Positions 9,987-18,520 of a stretch of DNA of 64,000 nucleotides are shown here, in pieces. The position numbers and the translations under genes were made by a program. The notes under the pieces are model-generated. The model saw nothing but the letters and a program-made list of their open reading frames with translations, ran no database searches and was not told the origin of the DNA. Numbering within the stretch: the stretch's first letter is position 1; each line of letters begins with the position of its first letter. Origin of the DNA: Paracamarosporium sp. OC-R06-R3 (lineage: Eukaryota; Ascomycota; Dothideomycetes; Pleosporales; Didymosphaeriaceae); NCBI GenBank assembly GCA_019828545.1, contig JACVRA010000313.1, forward strand, positions 124,001 to 188,000, in the 5' to 3' direction.

Positions 9987-11684
9987 TCAATGCGTGTTAC
10001 GCAACCCGGCATTGTAGGCGAATAGACTAGCTACGATTGCCACCGTCGCAATCCCCGTCGAGGCCGCAAACGAATACCTGATACCGTCGTAGTAGATCAA
10101 TCGCGCTTTTAATTGGATATCCGGAGGCAAGCTGCGGAGCGCAGTGACTGAATGTCTGATACTGTCGATGATCTCGTCTTTATTCGGGATCCCCACCAGG
10201 GCGTCTGGAAGTCTCCAGTTCAGTGTGTTTTGAACGATAGCAGCACTGATGGCTACGCCCCATACTGTCCCTAGGGATCTGACCAGGTAGACAGTAGATG
10301 CAGATACGGCGTGATCTGAACTTGTTAGCGGGACCATGGCTGGTGATAGGAACTGCGAACGCATACCTGAGTGATCAAACGAAGCTAGTGTGGTGAACAG
10401 AGTAGCTGGATATATGATACCTTGTCCGAGGTTGGCAGGAAAGATAAATACCATGTATTTCCACGTGTGATCAGAGAAAGATAGAGAGGCGACTAGTCCA
10501 TTTCCAATAGCCATGCACAACGCTCCTATCCTTACCAATGTTATCAACTTACCCCAGCGCGACATCACGATGCCTGCAATGAGACCTCCCACAGGGGTAG
10601 CAAGGGATGGGATCGCAAGCCGTGCGCCAGCCTTTGTGGCAGTGTCTAGTAGCACTACTTGGAAGAACAACGGAAGCATGAAGAGATATGCATAAGCGGC
10701 CGTTCCAGCGCAGATGTTCGCAGTCTGGATCGCAATCGGGTTCCTTCCGCGCAATTGACGCAAAGGAATGACGGGAATGGCGCTGGTCCGGGCCTCGACC
10801 CAGATGAAAGCTCCAAGCAGCACGAAACTGCCGACTAGCGAACTGATCACCCATCCGTTACTCCATGGCAGTTCGTTGCCGCCTAGACTCAGGCCCACGA
10901 GCTGCACCGAGATACCTGTCACAAGCAGCAGGGCACCCAAGAAGTCTACCTTGTCTCGGATCTCTTTCCAACTCGGATGAAGTTCGATGGGGTTTTTGAT
11001 GACGATCCAACCAAGGACAAACGCGACAGCAGAGATGGGCACTTGCACTAGGAAACACCAACGCCAGCCAATGGAGTCGGCAATGGAACCACCAAAGGAC
11101 GCTCCACATATTGAACCGAAACCAAAGATGCCATTCTGTAGTGCTTGGTACATGCCACGTTTCCGGAACGGAATCATGTCCGAGTTAACGATTGTCGCTA
11201 CGTGGTTGTGTCAGTCATGTGCCTAAGCTTAAATGTACAGGCACTCACCCATCGTCATTAATCCTCCCCCTCCGAACCCTGTCAACGCGCGCATCGCATT
11301 TGCGACAATGATATTGTTCGCAAGACCACATCCTAAACATCCTGCCGCGAACGTGACGGTTGATACAAAGAAGCACACACGTCGTCCGAAAATGTCGCTG
11401 AATCGGCCGTACAGCGGTTGAAAAGCAGTGCTGGTGACAAGATACGCTGTTGTGAGCCATGACGCCGTGTTCGCAGCATCAAACTTAGAGCTGATGACAG
11501 CATACGTCGCTGCCGTAATAGTACTATCGAATCCATATAGGAAGACGTTCGCGAAAATGGCCAATTCAATCCAGAAAAATCCTCGCGGGGGTTTCCAATT
11601 CTCTTCCTCTGGTGGTCTCAGCAGAAGGGGTGTGTTTTCTCCAGGTTCCTGGTCAGCATTCTCGGCGTCATGCGGAGGTGCCAT
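9987..11684 (-). CDS. MFS transporter (DHA2-like, about 14 membrane helices)
   Basis: Three exons on the minus strand (11684-11249, 11197-10367, 10315-9987) with 51-nt introns (GTGAGT...GTAG and GTATGC...TTCAG), giving 531 residues. The second intron removes an in-frame stretch: splicing restores FDHS-DHAVSASTVY, the usual family text. Helix 1 and motif A region read FLYGFDSTITAATYAVIS and PLYGRFSDIFGRR; GFGGGGLMTM and SDMIPFRKRGMYQALQN are typical of fungal drug/H+ antiporters related to the vacuolar basic amino acid (VBA) group. The acidic N-terminus has ENTPLL, a possible vacuolar or endosomal sorting signal. It lies tail-out next to the repeat-peptide precursor, so export of the peptide product or vacuolar storage is the likely job. 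The substrate is inferred from context only. Confidence 0.88.
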
Positions 11685-12091
11685 GTTTTGTGTAGCATCA
11701 TGGCTGTTTCTGCAGTGTATGAGCCTCGTTTGCTGGTCCCTGTTGTTTTGAGGCTAAGAGATTGCGACATCTCACGGGTTCTGAGGCAAGCGCTAGCATC
11801 AGTTTCCGATCTTCTTTGAGGTGGGGCTTGCATGATGTGCCCCGCGCGCCGCTTGGTCAACACTATAATGATACAATGACATCACTCATAAAGAACTTGC
11901 TTCACATGGATCATAGGGATATGATTGGCTCGCAAGACATTGCATTTGTTTGCTGTCTCACATCAGCATCTCCTAAATCTCATCGGTAACTAGACGAAGA
12001 ACTGCAAGAGATGGCATGTGCCCTCCTACGATTTCCACCATATACTCCTGATATCTGATTCCTTCCCTTTGGTCTCGCAGGTCGTGTGAAT
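11685..12091. other. Spacer between MFS gene and peptide precursor
   Basis: About 400 nt holding the MFS promoter and the precursor 3' region, both on the minus strand. No supported gene. Confidence 0.5.
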
Positions 12092-12678
12092 CTACTCCTG
12101 TCGCTTGTAAATGATCTTGGTGAAGCCTTCGTCAACAGTGGGTGCAGATTCGCGCTTGTAAATAATCTTTGAGAACCCCTCATCCACTGAAGAAGCAGTG
12201 TCCCGCTTGTAAATGATCTTTGAAAAGCCCTCATCCACCGACGAAGTAGTGTCCCGCTTGTAGATGATTTTGGAAAACCCCTCATCAACGGTGGGAGCCG
12301 AATCGCGCTTGTAGATGATCTTGGAGAAACCTTCATCAACTGTAGGAGCACTCTCCCGCTTGTAGATGATCTTGGAGAAGCCTTCATCGACGGTGGGTGC
12401 AGATTCGCGCTTATAGATGATCTTAGAAAACCCTTCGTCGACAAGGGCAGCAACTTCTCTCTCATCCTGGTTCGGATTAGCTTTCACTACGACAGCAGCT
12501 GGCCATAGCCAATGACAGAATTATGAGTATAACTTGTGTTCGTATTGGTGCTTCCAAAATATCACAGTGTACTCGATAGACTTCTGTCCTCGTACGGTAA
12601 ACTCACTAGGTCTGGAGTTGGAAGAGCATATGCCTGCATAGCGAACAAAGCAGGAACAAGAGCGTTGAGGAGTTTCAT
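12092..12678 (-). CDS. Kex2-processed repeat precursor of a candidate dikaritin RiPP
   Basis: Exon 1 starts at ATG 12678 and encodes a clear signal peptide (MKLLNALVPALFAMQAYA, then LPTPD). Exon 2 (from about 12498) holds a short leader and seven 12-residue units VDEGFSKIIYKR, the last with T for S, separated by 5-residue spacers (ESAPT x3, DSAPT, DTTSS, DTASS). Each unit ends in the dibasic KR cut by Kex2 in the Golgi. This is the architecture of UstA, PhomA and AprA-type precursors, whose core lies just before KR; here that would be FSKIIY or a shorter part, with aromatic residues suited to UstYa side-chain cyclisation. The best donor (GTGAGT at 12606) does not match the phase of the best acceptor (CCAG at 12499); weaker donors at 12602, 12581 or 12572 do. 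About 160-170 residues. Function is inferred from repeats and neighbours. Confidence 0.85.
12101..12442 (-). repeat. Seven tandem 51-nt repeats inside the precursor
   Basis: Six full 51-nt units plus one 36-nt partial unit, each coding 12 conserved residues. The copies differ at many silent positions while the protein stays nearly identical. Confidence 0.95.
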
Positions 12679-13175
12679 GACTGCTAGGTTCTTTGGGTAA
12701 CTGGAATGATGAGCTATCAAGCGATGTTGAATACTGTCGGTTCTACAGCAACCTCTTTATATTCACATTCTATGTGCAATATCATCAACTTCCGCTTATT
12801 TCCGGACGTGACAGGATTTATTTGCAGCCCGCACATTCTCCTGGTACGTACGTACTACCTAGTTGCATTAACTTAGTTCGGCAGGTCATGGTAGAATGGC
12901 AGATACACTACTCGAACTTAAACGTCAATCCCTGCTGGAAAGTTGAGATATTTCAAGATCTATCCAATGATTCTCAGATGCTTTGCTATCAGGACCATGT
13001 TCCATTACCGGCTAGGCATGCTGTTCTCCAGAATCTTACTAGTGTGCCAGCGCAAAATACTGCCTCGTTTTCAGTGCCCAATTTCACGGCATGGCTAGAT
13101 TGTTCCATGGTCTTTTAATAAGCACTCTTACTGTATCCACATAGTTAGAGAAACCAACTTGCATCATTCTTCCCT
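12679..13175. promoter_or_regulatory. Divergent promoter region between precursor and UstYa gene
   Basis: About 500 nt separating two genes read outwards, so it should contain both promoters. An open frame of 141 codons at 12693-13118 has no protein features and overlaps the expected upstream regions, so it is not called. Confidence 0.55.
12755..12761 (-). promoter_or_regulatory. TATA box of the peptide precursor gene
   Basis: TATAAAG on the minus strand, about 77 nt upstream of the precursor ATG, a normal distance for fungal genes. Confidence 0.5.
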
Positions 13176-14160
13176 ATGGATCGTCTTGTGGAAAAACTGA
13201 ACCTTCAGTTCGCTCAGAGGTATCGCTCTGTCCGTCAGCAAGATCTTCACGACGACAGCGAGGATTTAGAAAAAACGAGCACAAACTCGACTGGTTTTAT
13301 TTCGCATAGGAATACGAAAGAAAGCGGTTTGAAAAGCTTGTTAGCGTTATGGATTCCCTGGGTCTGTGTTCTTTGTTTGCTCGTCTCGAACTTGTACACT
13401 TGGGCGAAAATAAGGACTATCAGAGGTGATGGAGCTATCTTTTGTAAGTTGACTGACGGTGCCCCTTGAATGTTTGCTTGCATCAACTAACCTATCATTA
13501 TAGCTCCTGTGTCTCCTGTGCTGAAGTATAAAAATATCGTTTGGACAGCCGGTGTCGAAGACGACAAAACACCATATCAAGGCCATCCCAACGAGGAGAA
13601 TGACCGCCTATGGGAGGACCTTTACAATTGTAAGTTAGAAGCTACAGTATTGCGCAGCAAAATTTCTGACTATATCCAGTTGGAATGTCTAGAATCCCTA
13701 TGAGCGATGCCTCTCGGCTAATAAACCGAACGACGCCTATTCCTGGAGATCCAGGCTACTACATGGTAACGATAGACGTCTTCCACGAACTGCATTGCTT
13801 GGTATGTCACCAGCCGCCTACGCATTCATGCCATGGCTAACATTCTCCCACTAGAACATGATGCGCAAACGGATCTTCTGGAACGAGACCATGGGAGAAC
13901 TAGACAGCATGTACTCCCTGAGGCACATGGATCACTGCATCGACTCGCTAAGGCAAAGTCTCATGTGCTCTAGCGACATCACTGCGATACCATACGCATG
14001 GTATCCTAAATATAATCAGGTTCTACCAACGACTGGGGTTACGCACACATGCCGCGATTTCAATGCGATAAAGGAATGGGCCAAGGAGCGGTATACCTCC
14101 CAGATGGAGCTAAAGATACACGTGGAGGATCCACTAGGTAATGTAGTGCATGAGTCTTGA
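13176..14160 (+). CDS. UstYa-family (DUF3328) oxidase 1
   Basis: Four exons (13176-13443, 13504-13629, 13680-13801, 13855-14160) with good donors and acceptors; 273 residues. A cytosolic N-terminus is followed by one membrane helix (about 54-76), then a lumenal domain with the two hallmark motifs, HELHC (167-171) and HMDHC (196-200), the latter in the family context HMDHCIDSLRQSLMC. In ustiloxin, phomopsin, asperipin and cyclochlorotine pathways UstYa proteins are required for oxidative cyclisation or hydroxylation of the peptide core, and the HxxHC motifs are thought to bind metal. The gene starts 500 nt from the oppositely read repeat precursor, which makes it the prime candidate for crosslinking the core Tyr or Phe. 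No broken motif is seen. Confidence 0.92.
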
Positions 14161-15077
14161 GGCACGCGATGAGGGGCTACGTTAGGTAGAGTCATTGGGG
14201 CGGGTAAAGCGGGGTTCAGTGGCGTGCTTCGTGTCTGATACTGTGACGTTATCTGAGGTTGGTTTGTAGTTTATTCACAATACCTCAAGCTTATCTCACA
14301 CAGATTGTGAAGACAAGGTCCAGAATAGCCCGCACGAGACCAATTAATTGATCCCGTTATCAAGTCTCCATTTTGAGGCACATTTCTGAATCTGCGGAGA
14401 GCAACCGGCCTAGCGTGAAAGAAGAAGGTGAAAGGATTTAGGCGTTACTCTCGCTTGGAGACGTGTGCACTAACCTGATTTTAGCTTTATGGTACGCATT
14501 CACGATAAAACTATGGTCACTCCCGTCCTGAAAGCTACACAAAAGCAGCTCTCATTACTGGATCCAGTTCAAAATGCAATATATGAGAGCGAAAAAATCT
14601 CATGTATTTGGAGGCTAGACGCACGAGTCTAGTGTTGTGCTTCTACCCTTTGTAGAAGGTAGCTATGTTATCGTGCAGATACGCATACGCCTAGAGGCAC
14701 TTGAGCTGAAGGAAGCTCGGCAACGGACTATCTAGTCACGAGTATCCACGATGATGCTGGCGCAGCTCAATCACTTTCGAGGCTCTCCCTTCGCGACCTT
14801 CGCGACCTTCGACATACTTTTTCAAGATATCATGTCCAGGCACTAGGTGGTGCAGTCGAATACACAATTGCGTTCTCGATTATTTTTAGCCCTCAGAGAC
14901 AGTTAGGAAGATCGGGTATAGAGACTGTTCAAAAAGAAAAAACTCGACTTTCTCGCACGAGGTGGCGTCAATGCAAGGCGCTTAGCGATACCTGATTGGA
15001 GGCAGTTCCACAACTTTATATACACCGCCTTTCCCCTGATTGTGTTTCTTGTCCGCTTTCCAAAACGACTCTGAACG
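14161..15077. other. Spacer between the two UstYa genes
   Basis: About 0.9 kb without a supported gene. It includes a small tandem repeat (TTCGCGACC, about 2.5 copies) near 14790-14812. Confidence 0.5.
15015..15022 (+). promoter_or_regulatory. TATA box of UstYa-family gene 2
   Basis: TTTATATA about 60 nt upstream of the ATG. Confidence 0.5.
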
Positions 15078-15776
15078 ATGGCGGACGAACGAGACCCCGC
15101 CCTCACGACTCTAAACGACGAGGAGAAGTTCAAAGACTTCTCCGACGTGGACTCAGAAGAGCATGAAGATAGCCCATATCTATCAAGGTCACGTTCCTAC
15201 CGGACTGTGTTCTTGGTCGCTTCCGCTGTCGTGATCGTCGTTCTGTTGGCCTTTCTTGTAATATCCTGGACAAAGGCACCACGCCTTAAATATGATCAAT
15301 GTGGAACGAACGCAGACGAGGCTCGCGCACGAGGCTGCGTCTTCGAAACGACAGGATTTACATGGCTTGCGCCCGAATGCGCTGACCCCGATACTGAAGC
15401 CGAATTCCTCGACTACATTGTGAAGAACGAACTGAAGCTGTATCGTACCGAAAATTATACAGAAGAAGTGAGCATAGAGGAGGTGCGAAGGGGTAATGGA
15501 CCGGGTTTCTTCGTACGCCAGCACTATCACTTGACGCATTGTTTGTTCTTAATGAAGAAGCTACACCGGATGAGGGATAAGGGTGCGATGATAGACGGTC
15601 AAATTATGCCGCTACATCATACAGAGCACTGTATGGGACAAAACCTACAAGCGCTCGCAGACACGGGGTTCAGGAAGCATGATATACAATTCTCCTACAC
15701 AAAGTATCCGTACTGTGGAAAGCCAGGCGGATACAATCTGGTTTGGGAGGCGCAGGGCACATGGACGGATTCGTAA
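15078..15776 (+). CDS. UstYa-family (DUF3328-like) oxidase 2
   Basis: Intronless frame of 232 residues. A polar, acidic N-terminus precedes one membrane helix (about 43-64). The lumenal part has CGTNADEARARGCVF and FTWLAPECAD, then two HxxHC motifs: HLTHC (151-155) and HTEHC (181-185). This is the divergent branch of the UstYa superfamily seen in many fungal peptide clusters, shorter than gene 1 and without the LRQSLMC context. Like its neighbour it should sit in the secretory pathway with the domain in the lumen, where the signal-peptide-bearing precursor passes. Having two UstYa proteins is usual in dikaritin clusters (UstYa and UstYb). Division of labour cannot be read from the sequence. 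Membership of this cluster is inferred from distance and strand. Confidence 0.82.
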   Translation: MADERDPALTTLNDEEKFKDFSDVDSEEHEDSPYLSRSRSYRTVFLVASAVVIVVLLAFLVISWTKAPRLKYDQCGTNADEARARGCVFETTGFTWLAPECADPDTEAEFLDYIVKNELKLYRTENYTEEVSIEEVRRGNGPGFFVRQHYHLTHCLFLMKKLHRMRDKGAMIDGQIMPLHHTEHCMGQNLQALADTGFRKHDIQFSYTKYPYCGKPGGYNLVWEAQGTWTDS

Positions 15777-16098
15777 AGCATCATTCATCAACAATTACCA
15801 TGTTCAAGTTGGCGCAATTGCGATGCAAGATGACAGGGTTCCTTATGTTTGATTGTACTTACAGTTTGCGTAACGTCATGAGGGGCACCCGCAAGTGTGA
15901 GCACGCCATCACAGGAACAATTGACGCTCGGCGTGCATTTAAGAATGCCTCTCCAACACATCTTCCACATAAAACCAAACAAAAAACTTCCATATACGCC
16001 CTTAAAAAGACGAATAATTTGGTATAGTTCGGAAACCTTCACAAGGTCAATGTACCCTTCCTGCGAAATGCCGACTCAGACATGTCCTAACCACGGTA
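15777..16098. other. Spacer
   Basis: About 320 nt with no supported gene between UstYa gene 2 and the arylsulfotransferase-like gene, read in the same direction. Confidence 0.5.
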
Positions 16099-17824
16099 GT
16101 GCTGTTGAACGCCATGAAGCATTTGATCGCCTTAGCAATTGGATTAAAGCTTGCAGTAGCCGATTGGCAGTACAGATCACGCCCTGATCTAGCACCGCCA
16201 CGCTTGAACATTACGATTCCAGCTGCCGACAACGTGGAAAAGGGCTATCTCTTCGTAGCCCCCTTTGCCGGCTTTCCCGACACTGCGACCGAGCAGCATG
16301 GTCCTCGCCAGGCCGGACCGTACATATTCCGCGATGATGGCGATCTCATTTGGTCTGGCTATGGGATCTATTCCATTTGGGCGACCAATTTCCAAGCCGC
16401 GAAGTGGAAAGGCAAGGATGTCTTGTTCAGCTTCGAAGGTGACCATAATGCAGGTTATGGTCACGGCCACGGGCATACCACGTACGTCAAGAGCCCTTGA
16501 CTGGCGAATTTCGACTAATTTTGCGAAAGCATCCTAGATCAAAATTATGAGACGATCCGTGAATTGCGCGCAGGAAACCACAAGCTAACCGACAAACACG
16601 AATTTCACATTGTCAGCGACAATACTGCCGTCATCCAAATCTATCAGCCCATTCCACAGAACTTGACGGCTTATGGTGCAGGCGAAGAGCAGCAATGGAT
16701 TGTAAATGCCATCTTCCAGGAGCTCGATATCACCACGGGTAAATTGCTATTTGAGTGGGCTAGTCTTGACCATGTGACTCCAGATGGTAAGTATAAAATA
16801 GATTTACTAGTCTGACAGCTATTGACTCCCTATAGAAGCAATACTGCCGATCAATCCGGGCCAGGCTGGTTCAGGCTACAATTCCTCTGACGCTTGGGAC
16901 TACTTCCATATCAACAGTGTTGACAAGAACTCCGACGGTGACTATATCATCTCTGCACGTGATGCATGCTCTGTTCACAAGATCAACGGTACAGACGGCT
17001 CCATCATTTGGCGACTGGATGGCAAGAATTCGTCGTTTACTTTGGGAAAGAATGTTACGTTCTGCTTCCAACACCATGCTCGGTTCCACCCACATCTGAA
17101 GAGTGAGAGGGAAGGTGAAAACATCGAGTATATCTCTTTGTACGATAATTCTGCCCATGGGACTGAGGATGGGCGTGGGAAAGAAGTTGCAACTGCCCCG
17201 ACCAGTAGCGGCAAGATCGTTAGGCTGGATACTGAGGCTTGGACTGCTGAGCTCGTGCAAGGCTTCTATCCGCCCGACAACCTGCGTTCGAAGTCGCAGG
17301 GGTCAACCCAACTTCTACCGAAGGGTAATGTCATTGTCAATTGGGGTTCAGAAGGTGCGCTGACTGAGTATGATGCCAAGGGCAACGTTCTTTTCCATAC
17401 GTATATGGACTCCGGATACCTCGGTCTCGGCGTCGAGAACTACCGTGGCTTCCGCTACAACTGGACTGGGCTACCCAGTGAAGAACCTGCTATCGTCTCT
17501 CTTCATAATGACGAAGGTACGATCGTTTATGTCTCGTGGAATGGAGACACGGAGACGAAGGTATGGCGATTCTATGTAGTGACTGGCAAGTACTCTCGGA
17601 AGCACTTCCTGGGAGACGTTCCTCGTAAAAGCTTCGAGACGAGCTTCAAGGTACCTGGAAAGCAGGTTCCCCACGTTGTTGCGGAGGCTGTGGACGCGAA
17701 AGGAAAGGTTCTGAGAACAACTGGTGTAGCCAAGCTACAGCCCGAGATCGTGCCTGCGAAGAAGGGCCTGCAGTTTCCGCCAATGGTGGTACAGAGTCAG
17801 AAGCAGGCTTGGATGGAGCTCTGA
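16099..17824 (+). CDS. Secreted arylsulfotransferase-family protein (Arylsulfotran_2-like)
   Basis: Three exons (16099-16481, 16530-16786, 16836-17824) with introns of 48 and 49 nt; 542 residues, or 537 if the second Met is used. The N-terminus MKHLIALAIGLKLAVADW is a signal peptide, followed by YRSRPDLAPPRLN, FVAPFAG and GPYIFRDDGDLIWSGYG. Later WDYFHINSVDKNSDGDYIISARD, SIIWRLDGK, FQHHARF and GNVIVNWG are the beta-propeller blade motifs of the fungal arylsulfotransferase family. Bacterial relatives move sulfate between phenols; the fungal reaction is not established. Fungal members often end in a membrane helix; here the frame stops before one, though a hydrophobic stretch lies 200 nt downstream in another frame. 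It follows the UstYa pair on the same strand, so tailoring of a tyrosine-bearing peptide is possible but unproven. Confidence 0.87.
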
Positions 17825-18520
17825 TGAGCGTCCACCAGCTTGACTCGAGGCACATCAGCTGCTCGGCCTATTTTACCCATTCCGAATGTGCCGCCGCGCA
17901 AACGTGATGGGACGTTGGTGGACGGAAAGTCGAGAATCTTGTTGCTTATGGAGAACGGGTTGTGAAAACGTGCGCGGGCCGTCATTCTTTACTAGTGTTC
18001 TTGCAATGGTATATTTCCCCGCTGAGCTTCGAGCAAAGGTCTCTATGAACGCAGCGGTGTATCTGAATCTAGTCTTGATCGGGCTGGTCATCGTCTCGAC
18101 GCTGTCGGACAAGGAGCCAAATTAGGGAATGCATGCGCCATGAATCTCCACCTATGCACCCGTCAGTGCATCCCGAACCACAGTTGTCCCATCGATAGCG
18201 AGATCATACCAAAAACCGGGGTTTGGAGCAGCCTCGGCTCTGTTACCATGGGGCATCGGCGCTTCCTGCCCCGGTACGCACGCGTTAGCGGTTCACGTGC
18301 CTTTGTATTTTCCCGGGAAGTGGGCACGGCCAGGAAAATCCACCAATTTGATCACGCCGTGATGGAGAAATCCCCGCAGCTGTCGACTTACGACATCGTC
18401 ATATCACGCTAGTACCTGCATTTCATTTTGGATCGGAGGATAGCTCCGCAATGGCGTCGGTGAGGTCGTACAACAAAATGGCGCCCACATCCAGTCTTCA
18501 GCTTCTGTGCGATTGCGACA
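17825..18520. other. Intergenic stretch
   Basis: About 0.7 kb. A frame at 17886-18125 ends in a hydrophobic segment (YLNLVLIGLVIVSTL) that might be a lost or spliced C-terminus of the arylsulfotransferase gene, but I found no convincing splice path. Confidence 0.4.

Noticed and set aside
11980..12465. 161-codon minus-strand frame overlapping the peptide repeats
   Set aside because: It is open only because the 51-nt repeat keeps all frames periodic; its Arg/Ser/Leu text has no KR-repeat logic or signal peptide.
12693..13118. 141-codon plus-strand frame between precursor and UstYa gene 1
   Set aside because: No domain, signal or membrane pattern, and it fills the expected divergent promoter.
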